Shown piece by piece: positions 48,797-62,700 of a DNA stretch of 64,000 nucleotides. The stretch lies in contig OY987242.1 of NCBI GenBank assembly GCA_963920765.1, positions 26,436,002 through 26,500,001 of the forward strand, given 5' to 3'. Each line of letters begins with the position of its first letter. Within the stretch, counting starts at the first letter, position 1. Under the pieces are notes generated by a model. That model was not told where the DNA came from. It ran no database searches and saw only the letters and a list, made by a program, of their open reading frames with translations. The position numbers and the translations under genes were made by a program. The DNA is from Ulota crispa (Eukaryota; Streptophyta; Bryopsida; Orthotrichales; Orthotrichaceae).

Positions 48797-49120
48797 AGGG
48801 AAAAATTCATGGATACACCTGAAGTTTGCCATATTTTCATATGTACCCCTGCTTTTTCAGAAATTACACAAATATCCTTGGACCAAAAAATCTAAGCATT
48901 CATTTGTTGTGCTTATATTTTCTTTCATGATCAATGTTAAAGAAGGGAATGTAATGAATCAGAAAAGAAGCAACATACACATAAAGGAAGAAGGGAAGTG
49001 GCTTGTACAACAAAATAAACTTCTAAGTTTTTTGGTCAAAGGGTGTTTGTGTAATTTTTGAAAAAGTAGGGATATCTATGCAAATATTGCAAAATTCAAG
49101 GGAAGTATGAAATTTTCCCT
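48797..49120. mobile_element. TTTCATGGATACC-family MITE upstream of LIP5
   Basis: AGGGAAAAATTCATGGATAC at left, GTATGAAATTTTCCCT at right; TAA flanks both sides. Lies 424 bp upstream of the LIP5 ATG. Confidence 0.75.
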
Positions 49121-49185
49121 TAAAACAAGTTATTTGATCAAAGATCTATTTATTATCGTTTTATTAATAGAAAGTATTATTATTT

Positions 49186-49664
49186 GGGAAAATTTCATGG
49201 ATACCCACTAGAAGAAAAAAATGTCCTAAACAACTAGTTCACAAGGATTACAAATGTCTTAAACAACTATATAATGACTCACTTATAGTTGTTCAAGATA
49301 TTTGATGTTGTTTAGGACATTTTAGTAGTTGGGGACTAATTTTTTATTGCATGTTTTCTTCTAGTGACCCTTGAAGTTTGCCATATTAACATAGATACCC
49401 TTGGTTCTTCAAAAATTACACAGATACCCTTAGTCCATAATTTTCAAGCATTTGTTTTGTTATGCCTGCTACTTCTCTCATGACCAATGTTAAAACAAGA
49501 AGTAGAAAAGAAACTGTGCAAACACAAAAGAGACAGAAGTTTACATACACAACATAACAAACGCTTGAAAATTATGGTCCAAGGTTATTTGTGTAATTTT
49601 TGAAAAAACAAAGATATCTATGTAAATATGGCAAACCGTTTAGGAATATCCATGAAATTTTCTC
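49186..49664. mobile_element. TTTCATGGATACC-family MITE, split by a CACTA-type insert
   Basis: GGGAAAATTTCATGGATACC and near-inverse TATCCATGAAATTTTCTC. Interrupted after GGATACC by 49206-49366; the sibling copies run uninterrupted through this point. Confidence 0.75.
49206..49366. mobile_element. 161-bp CACTA-type (CMC/EnSpm) MITE with ACC duplication
   Basis: Ends CACTAGAAGAAAA and exact inverse TTTTCTTCTAGTG; flanked by ACC at 49203-49205 and 49367-49369. CACTA ends with a 3-bp duplication are diagnostic of the superfamily. Inner arms also fold (GTCCTAAACAAC against GTTGTTTAGGAC). Related end fragment at 31185-31200. Confidence 0.85.
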
Positions 49665-50379
49665 TTGTCATTTTACCAATAAAATATTTATAGAATGTAC
49701 TAATAGTACTACCTTAATATGTATTTCTGCCAATCCAAGATTTGGTTATAATAAACCCTCATTTAAAAAACATCACCACATTCATAGATTATTATACAAA
49801 ATCTTTTTTCCTATTTCTTTTGTATACTGTTGGTAGTTTTATAGGTTAGTGTAGCAAAGTTTGTAGATTTTGAAATATTTTTCGATGATTCCATCATTTT
49901 TGGAAAAAGAGCACATGTGGGGATAAAATATTATTCATTTACTCAATGCGGGAAACCATGCCGTGTTCTTCAGTTAATAATTATAGAGGTTTACTTACTT
50001 TTACTATAGGCTTGAGATTGGAACCAAGAAGTTACTAATTTGTTGAGAGGTGCCATTTGGAGAAATTCTATTGTGATACAAATTTCATTATTCTTAAAAT
50101 GTTCCTTCAAAAAATGGTAACACTACTGATGTATTCCGTTTTTTTGTACACTCAAATGTTGAATGACTTTTTTCTAGTATTTTTTAATTGATCATTGCAA
50201 TAAGCAACAAGAAATCTATGAAACAAAACTATCAAGCATAGAACTGGTCTTTCTTTTGTTGGGAGAGAACAGTAGTTTAATAGATTTGAATTGAGTAAAA
50301 ATACCACTTTGATAATGCATTGCAGAAAATGTCGATTGAGTTTAAACACAACTATTTTAATTGTACAATAAAGTATATA

Positions 50380-51137
50380 TCTATACTACTAAGTAGGATG
50401 CACTCACTCCATGCCCTTTTCTAGAACTTTCTAGAACTTTTAAACTACAAAAGGTCTACAATCCTTTGGAAACCTCACATTAAGGTTGTTGAGCTTCCCT
50501 TATTCAAATCCTTGAGCTTCCTTCATACAAACTCTTGAACTTCCTTTATACAAACCCTTAAGCTTCCTTCATACAAACCCTTGAGCTTCCTTCATAAAAA
50601 TTGATTGATCTTTTTCCAAAGAGGAGAAGATATACCAAAAACTATCTATCTATCTGTACCACTAAGTGGAAGGATTTCCTTGAGTGCACCCTTTTCTAAA
50701 ACCTTCTAGAAGTTTTTTTGTAAGCTGAAGCAACAAATGACGCGCAAGATATAGAACACCAAGTGTCCTCCAATCATATCAATTTCCAAAATGTTCTAGA
50801 ACTTTTTGGTGGAAGTTGAAACAATAAACCATGCTCCAAATAGAAAACATCAAACGCCTTCCAACCATATGCTAGAAATTTAATAAAGTGCCAAACGCCT
50901 CCTAGCAAAGTATTAAAAAGTAGCATTGTGATGAAGCCATGCCATTGATATTTTTGGTCTCACGAAAATAATGGTGTATGAGGGTTAGATTCTAGACCAA
51001 TTGCGAGATTGATTTTTGTATAATACATCTAGATTGAATTCTAGACCAATTGAACTGAGGTATCAATTTTTTGTAAAATTGAATGTTACATTACCCATAC
51101 ATGCCCAACTCACTCAAAGCATGTGCCTTTATACTAG
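50380..51137 (+). mobile_element. Candidate non-autonomous Helitron (758 bp)
   Basis: Starts TCTATACTACTAAG after an A (50379), ends CTAG before a T (51138), as expected for insertion between A and T. A stem ACATGC/GCATGT (51099-51104, 51119-51124) lies 9 bp before the terminal CTAG. A second start-like motif, TCTATCTGTACCACTAAGT, is at about 50645. No RepHel coding. Confidence 0.55.
50488..50600. repeat. About 23-bp tandem repeat, five units
   Basis: Units of CTTGAGCTTCCTTCATACAA with small changes, inside the Helitron candidate. Non-coding. Confidence 0.7.
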
Positions 51138-51705
51138 TATATAAATATGTTTTTATGTTTTGCATGTTTGAGGGGAAAGATCATCTTAGTCTTAACGAGC
51201 GCTACTAGTGGTTTAATTCTAAACTCCCGACCTTTTTTGGTTTTGCAAGTTGTTGCAGCATTCAATTGCATTGTGTTCATTGTTTTAGCTTGATAAGAAT
51301 TTGTGGAACATGGTTTATGAGGCTCTTTAGTAAATTTTAATGGTAAATTTGTTGTTGATAACATTTTTCAACAAGTTAAGGAGTTCTTTCACACTAACGT
51401 ATCGAAGATATAATATATCCTAATTGTCAAATTATGAATTTTCGCAAATAGAGCCTAATCAGCTCCATGTACTTCAACTATATATTTTCACCAAGGACAC
51501 CAGGTGTAGCATAGGTAAAATAAATCGTGTTGTAGTTGCAATGTTTTGCCAAAATTGTTGGATGTGAGGTAATTCCAATCATTGCAAAATCTCTACTTGA
51601 TGAAGCAAAAAAAATCATAAATATTGGTAAAAGGATCAATTGTTGTGTCACGATTGAACCAATTTTGACTTTGGTTTTAGGATAAATAAAGGTCAAATTT
51701 TAAAA

Positions 51706-52122
51706 GGGATTGATATGTCTACCACACTCTTTCAGCTATTCTACCACATTTTGGGGTAAATTTTAGATTTCTACCATCAAATAGTTGAATTTTAAAATTT
51801 GGAATTTAGCTTTGGACTAAGAGTAAGAGACCTTGATTTTGTCTAGAACCATAATAGAAGGTTGTAATTGAATAACACCCAATGAAAAAGCTTAGCTTGG
51901 AGAAAAAGTATTACTTTTACTTTTGTTTATAAAAAAAGATAAGCTTTTTCATTGGGTGTTGTTCAATTAGAACCTTTTTGCGAATCTAGACTAAATTATA
52001 GAGTCTCTAAGTCCAAATTTGAATTCCAAATTCTCAAATTTAGCTTTTTGATGGTAGAAATCTAAAATTTACCCATGGGGTGTGGTAGAATAGCTGAAAG
52101 GATGTGATAGACATATCAATTC
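51706..52122. mobile_element. Fold-back MITE of the GGGATTGATA family
   Basis: GGGATTGATATGTCTACCAC and inverse at the right; inverted match runs inward for most of the element (CTTTCAGCTATTCTACCACA, TTTAGATTTCTACCATCAAA). 417 bp. Related to 43735-44085 and 34726-35687. Confidence 0.8.
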
Positions 52123-53747
52123 GTTTTTCAAAAATACTTCTAAGTTAAACACTTAATTCCATAACTTAAATTCTTATTAAATGCACATTCATAATTAGCG
52201 CAAGACTTTTCAATAATGTCAAGATAAAGAGAACTATTCCTTTTGCCAAAAACTCACATAATATTAAACCAAACAAATAATAATGTTACTAGAGACACTA
52301 CACTTTTAAACTCCAAAATAAAAATGATTTGATGCTAGTTGGGCACAATTCACTCTTCTTGGTTTAGTATTGGTCCCATCATAGACATTGAGTGACATGA
52401 AACTTAAACTTAAACTTAAGCATGGAGATCAAATTGGATACAGAAATGATAAACAGACCTTAAATGGGTATAAACTCCTCTTGTGATTCATTACTATATC
52501 ATCTCTAAGAACATTACCCAAATTGTTTCACACTCTAGCACCATCTTGCAAGTTTATTGTTTAGTTAAAACTTTATCCAAATTCTCTTGCATTCATTGTG
52601 ATCTTTTTGTCACCACATACCATTCATCATTTTTGTCTAGAGTCAACAAAACTATAAATTGTGGGAAGCAAGAATTCCAATGCTAAGCCTCATGCTAACA
52701 AAGTTACCAAAGGTCCAAGGCATTTACTAGAGTTAAAAAAACGTATTCCCAGAATATCCAACAAAGGTTTCACCAATTATGTTCATTCAATTTGGAAGAA
52801 GAAAAGAAAAGAGGACAAAGTTTGTCTAATCTAAGAAAGTTTAAATGTGCTAATATTCACAAAGAGTTGCCATCATTTCTTTGTGAGTTCCATAGGTAAA
52901 GATTTATATAGACTGGATGCATAAAAGATTGTTAGAAAATACTTAACAATACTCTTTCAATGGCATGTTACATGTCCGATTCGAACATAATTGCAATTTT
53001 TAGTACAAATTAGTAACAATAGGTTGTCAAATAATGAGACCTTCAGTTAGAGAATTTATCCAAGGTTCCCAATCAACAGAACTCCTAAACACAGAATCCA
53101 AATTTGCTAGTTCTTCTTTTACCAATGAGTCACACTTCTACGCAAAAGCATCAGTCAACTATTTGTCTTTTCAACTTTTTGCTGAACCCGTTACATAGAA
53201 GTTCACTCTTACATAGAATTTAAACATCATGTAACACAATGAAGAGAACATACTAAACTTAATGAAGGTCTTAGAAACGTGGTCATAACAATAGAGCACA
53301 CTGAAAGCATAGCCTCAGAGAAGGAAATATATTCGCCTTACGATGTGTTACTGGTGTAGAACCCAATTTGAGATAAATAATTCGATTTCACCAGGCTTTC
53401 AAATGTCTGGTTGATGGCAATCTCTAACTTGGCTTCTACCGTTTTCGTGCTAGTCATCTTCTGCACTCCGACATCCTGCTTCTGTGGCAGTCAACAACAA
53501 AATCATGTTGAGGCTCTTTATAGAAAGAAGAACAGCAAGGCTTGTCACTGCTCTCAAATTCAATAAAATCCACAAAGGCAAGCTAAACGCTACCTCCACC
53601 ATGTTGATTGATCAACAGCTTGTTTTAATAAAAGCATGTGGGAGACAGAAGTTGAGGAGCATGTACAATACAGTGGTTAGCATTATACAAGCAAAATTCA
53701 AGGTCTTCTGCCAAAGGATTCGATTGCAGAAAATCTAAGAAGAAACT
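52123..53747. other. Spacer downstream of FANCD2, no gene seen
   Basis: AT-rich. The right end (about 53300-53747) is less AT-rich and probably carries the FANCD2 3' UTR on the minus strand. Open frames there are antisense and unlike any family I know. Confidence 0.4.
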
Positions 53748-56700
53748 TCAGTTCGCATCATCTTCAGCTAATGCAACTTCTTCCTCCACAGTCTCATCTG
53801 AATCAGGCTCCTCCTGAGGTTCTTCGTCTTGTTCATCACCCTCTTCTTCATCATCTTCTGGATACATCTGAGAAGCGACTTCACGTCCTTGCAAGTCCTT
53901 GTGTTTGAGGTTGCCTGAATAGAGGCAGGCACACAAAGAACGTGAACAGAATAATGTGGTACGGAATGGATACAAGCAAGAATCATCTTGTAGCTTATGC
54001 ACATTGAAACTCAAGAAAAAACACTGGCAAGAACAGTTCGGCATGCAGTCAACGTACTCTTAATGCAAGAATTAGAAGCAAAACAATAAGGCGGAGACCA
54101 GTACCCATCCAAAACGCGCTGCCATTGGATGCACCATGCAGAAGAGCCTTCACACAAAATATGAATTTCTCCATAGATCGTTTGACAGCAGGCACTTTGG
54201 TCGCCACAGGCATCCTTTTTTGGCCCTGATAGCAAGAAATTTAGTTGCACCAGAATCAAACCACAAGGTAGCCACAAATTAAGAGAGCATCATCTAAGGC
54301 TGCGATCAGTTGATAGCAGTAAGCAGTGATAAGGCTGCCGAAATGCACTTACCTTGGCATCAGCACATATCGTTTGAACTGTCCGAGTAGCTTTCTGAAG
54401 CTCTTTGACCTGGAAAACGTAATCAAAGGAACCTTCGTCAGTAGCATATCTCAAGAACATGAGACACAGTAAGATTATGCAAAAAAATTGACAACTACAA
54501 AGTTAACATTTTGATGGCATCAAGTCGGCAGAAGTTCACAAAAAGTACGCCCTTCTGAATAAAAACACGTCAAGCGAACCAGAAGCACTTGCGCTAAGTA
54601 TGGGTGGAAAACGTGCGGTTTCTTCTAACATTTGGAAGGCTGAGGGAATTCAAGAGGTTCATACAGAGAGAGACATTAAGGAAGAAAGTAGAGATTGCAC
54701 TTTACCAAAGTAATGATGATATCCTTATGCGCTTCAAATTTTGATTGAAAAAAATCCATGCCTGCAATCAACATAAGCCAATCATGTACCTGTACAATAT
54801 TATAACCTCAAAGGATATACGTAACAACTAGGAACCGCTTCATACTAAGTGCAGGTAAGTTACCTTTCAAAAATGCGTCAACGAATTTCCCACCACTCTT
54901 TACAGCAGCTGCAAGAACGGCACTCTGCGACAGCACCATCAAGTTATAACCATTCAGAGGATATTATGATATTTGCGCAAAACTATACCATGATTAAAGA
55001 ACTTTAAAAGACATTTGGAGGAACCATACTAAGACTGAATCAGAATACCTTCTCGTGAGTCTTCGTTAAACGTACTAGTGCCACATGCACTTTGACACAT
55101 AGGTGAGCATTAGTCAACATAATAACCACTGCATCCTTAGGAAGGGAAGTTTTCGATTTGGTTTGTGACAAAACCTCTTTCATCTGCATCCAACATTACA
55201 AAGTCAAGGAAGGCAGATAATTTCCCTAACGGTACTAAAAGTCAAGAGTCCAGTCATATTCCGAAATGAACGGGTGTATCAGATTGGCGCCACGATCAAC
55301 TTTTTAACTTCCAACGCTCGCCTGGATAAGTGATGTTGCAGTCGAAATACTACAATAAAAGACTATGCAACAGCAATAAAACTATGGTAAGTCAAGGTAA
55401 GGTCGATCTAGTTTCTCCACCTGATGCACCACTCAAAAATACTTAAGGCATCCTAAGTTCATTAATCTATATATATCACGTGCTTGAATAGAACATCGGG
55501 ATCGGCAAGGTCATTACCACTTCTTCAAATAGACTGAGAACCTCCTCGTGCTGAAATCTCACACAATCCATCAAACAGAAAGAAACCTCAGAAAATATGT
55601 TCACAAGACACTCCAAACAGTGTCGTGTACAACACAAATGGAAGATAAGAATGGAAGCCGTACAGCGATATGCCTCTACTCAAAGCATCAAATTGCAGTT
55701 TAAAATACTCTCATAAACTCACCAGCACACGATACCATATCAAAAATGTACTGTAGGACAAAGAAGGATAGCCCTCAACTCCCAGGTTTATTTTGCTTCC
55801 TTTTGTAGGCACCTGACAAAATAGCATCCCGAAATACCTCGGAACTGTCAACCACTCAGTTTTGTGAATATGACCGGTTGTTATGAGCATGAATTTAAAA
55901 GTCGATTCAAGAGCTGGAACTAAAAGAATGAATTAAATAATACTCAGCCGGAATCAGGGGGAGAAGTGGTTGATACTAAGGACTCAAAATCATATATTAC
56001 CTGAGGTAAGCTGTTGCAAGCCATCTCCTCTAACAAACCGAGAGGCGACGAATTGCACCTAATGTGCATCCGGAGCAACTGCTGTAACATATCTCCCTGC
56101 CAGCCAACTACCTCTGTCAATCTCTTTCACAGAATAAGTACGTTGAGAACAGTTTTGAAGGGGCAACAGGTCAGAAGTACATACTTTGCCTTTCCAGGGT
56201 TCGAATGCGTCCCAATCATGCGTCAATACCCGACCTGCTGAGCCACTTAATCGTTCTCGCATAAGTGGAAGTAACCCTGCTACCCGAACAGAGCTGGCAC
56301 GCCTTCTTTCATCTGCAGGGTGGTCGTCACAAGCTTTTGCGCAGTCTACGAGTGATTTAAGAACCATCACTACTTGTGTGGCAACAGGCAGTGATGAAGC
56401 AGCCGCTGGAAAAATATTAAATTTTAATGAGACAAAGGAAACTCAGCTGTAATGTGTAATAGAACAATGAACGGAATATAACAAGGGTAATGAAAAAAGC
56501 CAATGTAAATGCTGTTTATAGGCAGATACGCCTCATCAATTAGAAGCTCTATCCTGGTAATCGTTCATGATAGGGACTTGAGAACAAAAGATAGAACAAG
56601 AACATAGAATTTTGGACAATTATTAGTGAAATGTTCATTTTGCAGTACCTGCGTCGTGTAAGCTGTCCAAGTATGAGTAGGCCCCACAAAATATATACTC

Positions 56701-59700
56701 AAGACTTCCTGTTGCAGGCCGCGGTAATAGATCTTTAGCTAATTCATTAGCACCTTCAGGTGAACTGAATGCTGCAAGGATCTCTTTAAAAATAGGGTAA
56801 TGTGTTGGAAGAGTAAGATCTGGATAAGCGAAAACCTGGAAAAACAACAAAGAATAACACATAAGTAGTTAAGTACACAACAACTGATTCTTCAAAAGAT
56901 GCCTACTATTTGAGGAGCAGCGTCATAAGGACAAGTAGTGAGCATGCATGGAATCGTATTAGACAACGTGCTCACTCACCCACGAATAAGATGTTCCGTC
57001 ACACAAGAGAATAAACTGTACCTTGCCTATACATCGAAGTGTACACATTAGAAAAGATTGAGCAGTTTCTTTGGGAGAGGCATCTGGGACGAGTCCTGCA
57101 GGGTTGCCAGCGGCAGTAGACATTGCCTTCCAGTGCTCTTCATAACCTGCCCGCTCTTCCTCTGTTCTCTCAGAGAACTGACCTCCTGACATCAACGAAA
57201 GATTCCAAGACTATTTTAGAACAAGAAAGTCGCCAAACTGAAGTTCACACGAGCATACAAAACCATATTTTCAGGAACTAAGTCAAAGGAAGCTCTACTA
57301 ACAACTCACATACTACTAAAGCATACCTGGACGAAGTTCGGATATGACAGAATTCAGGTGTCTCTTCAGACTTGGAAAGACAGTCTGCATTCTCTTCAAA
57401 ACGTCAGCAGCACCTAGAGCTCCCAAACCTGAGGGTAACTTTGGGGTTGGAGCGGCAGCAGCCCAAGGAGCCAATTTTCGAGCCGGTTGCTCTAGTAAAA
57501 CATCCAGTTTATTGTATAGATCTTGTAATATGTAAAGATAGAGGGGAAACTGGTAGAAACAAACGAGAACGTCAAATAATCACTTTGTGATCTCAGACCT
57601 ACTTGACCGAATAAAGATGGGTGATGTTGTTGACCATACAAACATGAGCAGTGTAACAAACTATCAGACGTCACAGCATGACTCAGGACGACATTCAGGG
57701 TACGATGAGACAATCGATGAACTAACCTGACAAGAAGAATCCCTACAGCATGCGGCATTCGCAGTCTGAAATGAAAAATCATTTCAAAATTTAATATGTG
57801 CCTTTGTAGGAGAAAATATATTAAGGATTCAAGTTTTCTTTCAAAATAAAACAAAATTATTTGAGCGATACTATTTAAGAAGTCTATCAAAATGTAAAAT
57901 CCTTAGTTCCTGAGGTGGATCGAAGTTGCGCTACAAGATAGAAGGTGACTTTGCATGCAGTCCCTCATCTCCAATCAAACTGTTACACATCGAATCACCC
58001 TCAGGTTCTGCTCAACGTCCAACTCTCTCAAAACAGATGAGGATATATCAGAGGTGAATACCACGCTGCCAATGCAGAGCAAAATCACATGAACAAGATC
58101 TACCAACAGTAGTCAGCGCCCCATGCCGCATGATAGGTGATCAAAGGGATTCAATAAAGACTAAAACAGTGCAAAAATGCCAATACATACCTCAGGTATC
58201 GATAAGATAGCTGTACACGAAAGAGTGAGAGCTCGAAACTTCCACCTTTGCTCTTCGAGCGTTGCACAAGTCCCTTGCCCGCCCTCTCTTAGCACATCGG
58301 TGGTTGTGCCCGCGACTGGAACACCCTCTGTGGTGCTTGCAGAAGCTCCAAGTGGCTGGCCTGGGTGTAATCGTTGAGAATTCTGAGTGTGTCCATCTCC
58401 TGCGTTTGAGACTTTATCTCCTCTGACGCCCTCTCTCTCTTTCTTCGATGTCTTCGTCTTCCTTTTCTGACCCGTTTTTGGTGAATCCTTAGACGAAAAG
58501 TTCTGTTTTTTCTCTAGCTTGTCGCCAAAAGATTCATCAGCGAGAAAGTGAAGCTGGGGGAAGGACAGTCGAGGCACCGCTTTCAGGCACTCGTTCAATC
58601 GCTGCTCCAAGCACCTACATAGACAAGAGAAATATACAGAAACGCTCGTTAAGAGGATAAAGTGGTACTATACAGAGGTCAATTCAAACATCCTTATCCC
58701 GTACTTCACAAGGTGATATAATTTAGTGGCAGCTCGCGAAATACCCTACGGAACATTAGGATTTTACGCAAAATATCAAAAGGCACTGCAGCCGTCGCAT
58801 ATCATAACAAATTGCTCAACAGCAAAGTTGTAGCTGCAAGTAGAGGACATTGAGGTTCAAATCATACAACAAATTTCGGAGCCGTTTGAATAATTTTTCA
58901 ATCGTCGTCTCTAGTGTCAGTTGTAAGCCGCTGTCATCTAATCGTGTTTGGATCTGGGTAGAGAACGCATTTATCTGCAGAAAAATAAAGCATCACAGCT
59001 GAAGAGCTACATTCACAGGGAATGGGTCCAGGTGAAAAGTATAAAACAAAATCCCGAGATAAATTACCAGTTCTGTATCCAGTTTGGATCCTGGTGACAG
59101 TGGAAAAAACAACAAGATAAATTACCAGTTCTCTAACCCAGTTGATAGCATAGAATAATGAAAAGCAACAAGCCTCCTTGTCTTTTCTTGACAGGTCATT
59201 CCATTTTTCGCCAAGGAGCAGCTGCACACGATACGACTGTTGGTCATTTGCATACTCTTAAATTGGAAGAGCAAATTCTACTGCAACGAATGATCCAGCT
59301 GAATGCAGGATAGCTGAAGTTGATCTACAGAAGACATTCATTTGATTCAATGAGTTGTATCGTAATAGAAATCAAATTCCAAGATCTTTCAATAGAGACT
59401 CTAGCTCCAGATTAGAAATCGGTCCACAGACCTCATGGTTTGGTAGATACAATGGGCATCCTAGAACTGCATCAATGCCTCCCAACGAGCCTTGATTTGC
59501 CTCACGCTCCACCTGTCGACAGTGCAAAAATGAACCACATTATACAGTTGTACCATACCTGGTAATTGCATAAGCTATCTAATTTCACTGGTATTTCGCT
59601 AGTTTAGATCGACTATGACAAGAATCTAGAAATAAGAAAAGTCGCTCATTCTTCTCCCTCCTGTCCTGTGCAGTAAATCAAATAGATGACAATTGTGTAA

Positions 59701-62700
59701 CTTACCGCAGCAACCAGACGAATGTTAGCAGGCAGGTACAGCAATGATTGAGATAACCTACAAAGACAGCAGGTGAGAATTAAAGAATCATGTATGATCG
59801 ATACACAGTTCACGACATGTGTGTCAACAAGGATTTGATCTCTTCTACTTATTCTTCCCAAAGATGCTTCAATAAATCACTGATTCTATGAGCTGTACCA
59901 TCTACTTAAAGAATACTCAAAAAGCATCCAATTTCATTCCAGGATAGATCTCAGATCACAAATGATACTGAATGCAAGGATTAGGATTGATGAAAACCTC
60001 TTGTCAGAAGATGCAGTCTGCATAGGCAGAATATTGATCACAATGACAGACTCATCGCCATTTAAATTCATCCAAAGTTCGCCTGCCAAACATTTTCTTA
60101 AATGAATACCACTTTTCACGTACCTGTGAGGGCCTCTCGAACTATCAATACATATGAATAATATCAAGAATTCAAAATGTCAAGACAAAAAATTGAAGAG
60201 ACTGCAATGTTGTAGTTACTGAATTCAGCGAGATGCCACCCCTTCAAACTTTCGGTAAAGCAGTAAGATGCTTTGAACCTCAAGCAGACCATTTTCAAGT
60301 ACCTTCAATTGAACCGCAACCATCATGTGAAGCAGGTAACTGCCCTCCTTCGAGATCCCCAAGATACAACTTACAAAACTCTTCAGTCTGGACAGCAACC
60401 CTGAAATACAAGAATTATTTAAAAAATGCCTCAGAAGATGTTGACACACGAAACGTAGTCATTCGGAGAATACCAAGGGTAGCACTCATATTGAGTGACA
60501 TATTAATAGATCTTCAACATCAAGACACCACCTTCAACCGAAAAGTATTTAATTCTAGTTGTCAAATTTAGACAAACGTTCTTTAACTCTTAAACAAAGA
60601 TCTCCTACAACATCGTAACGCTAGGCATGACGAATCTATCTCCTGAGAGGATCATTTGAAACTGAATTCAAGGCGATGAACTCAACGCTAATGTAAGAAG
60701 AATAGCACCCACCATTCCACCACTGAAGGATGCAAGATAGAGGCCTCCAACTGGTTAGCCAACTCGTCATAAAAGTAAGCACGGGCAACTGGTGATGTTT
60801 TGCACGCATCCATGTTCATTTGCAGAAGCGTCACAGCTTCTTTGAGGCTAGATTTCTTGTGAACGAAAGATGAAAAACCAACGATTAAGCAACCTTATGA
60901 GCAGCCGTTGCAGTTGAATACAAAACAGGATGGACAAATAGCGGAGCCATGTACAAACGATGGAACATCTCCTAGAATGTTACAAAAACCGAAAGCATCC
61001 TTCCTTCTCCTTGGCAAACGATTAATATTTAACAAGGCAAAACGACCGACTTCCATTTGAAGACTCATGCCACAATAGTCACCATTTTCTGGAGATCTCA
61101 AAAACTAACCTCAGTAGACATTCCTTCTCCAACAATGTCACCATCCTCGCTTGTTTTACGCCCCATGCAAACGACAAGACCCATAACACCAATGATTCCC
61201 ATTCGTTTGTATTTCAGGTCTGGGTTTGAGATCTGTTCACAAGCATGAGAATTAAATTCAGTGTAATCTGGCACACGTCAAATTATCGGAACCAGGAAAT
61301 TTGCAGAGCAGCTCTTACTGAAATGGAATACTAATCATCAAGGCTGTAATGGAACTTTCGACTGACCATATTGAATAACTGATGTTTCAAGTGCCTTTTC
61401 TAACTGCTTAGACTACAGGGAAATGTTGAAACGACTACCAACATTCTAATTTACCACGAGCGTTACAATAAAATATTCGAAAGAGGAAAATGCCAAAACG
61501 TATTACAAGAGGTGGAATTGAAAAGTGTACGATTCTCTTGAAACAAAAAGTATTTTCCATGTCACTCTGCAGAGATTTGTTAATTCACGATATCCAAGCT
61601 CAACAATATCAACTTCCCAGCGTACAAAGCGAAGTCATTCAGAGAGGTACAGTCCTAAGATTTTCACAATGCCATTCCTTCTTACACAAGGCTTTTCATT
61701 TCTGTACCCAGAGATCTGACTCCAGAGTGATTCATGCTGGAAAAAACAAAGACGTCAAGAAATGTCACATTACCTGCTTGCGCACTATTATTAGTAGATC
61801 GTCTGCAACAGAAACACCACTTGAGGCCCCCCTGCGTCCTCGAGCAGCCATGGCAATATGACAAAATACCCTGTAAACCTGTAGGGAAGGACAGTAACGT
61901 TAAAAACCTGCTATCGCTACACTTCTGGTCAAAGAGGAATGATAGAATGATCGGAATAAGCTGCACTTGCATAGAGCAGGGGTGGCATTATTCGGGGAGG
62001 CGGGACTGTCTTCAAAGACAAAATCTACATTCATGAAGAACATGGGTTTCCATACAAAAGCGTTAAGCGCAACTGTTCTCGTGCCCGGAAATCAAGAACA
62101 GTTGTACAACCTGATGGAGATGTCTGTCCTGAAAACCTTCCAAATAATCCAGTATGCCTGACTTGAACACGCCATCAAATAAACACATTAATACATGCCA
62201 TCCACAATTAATCAACATTAACTGACTGAAATATCATTGTTCTTTTCATTCTCTTTGAAATTGCTCCAACCACGATGCAACAATACTCACCGTTCAAGAA
62301 TGTCGACATTGGCAACAGTTCTTGAGGTTTTCTCTTTGTGATCAACCATAAAGTATCCAAAGAAGCTCCAATCTCAGTTGAAATACCAGATCCAATATGC
62401 GTGATCAGTGACCCCACCACCTGCAAACGCTCAAACGGTTCATATGACAGTTCGGCAACAAAAGGAATATAAATTCAGAATCAGCCTCCCTCATACAATA
62501 ATACAGCATGACCAACTTCAGTGAATCGCTGTAAGAAACGTTTAAAAAACCAAAAAACATTATCATTTGAGAACAAGTGGCACAGTACTTAATCTATAAT
62601 ATGGAAATATTTAGCTATGTAAAAGATTGTAGCGACTAGAAATCCCAGATTTCTACCTAGTATCTCCGCATCACACAATGCACCAAGAACAAATTGACGG

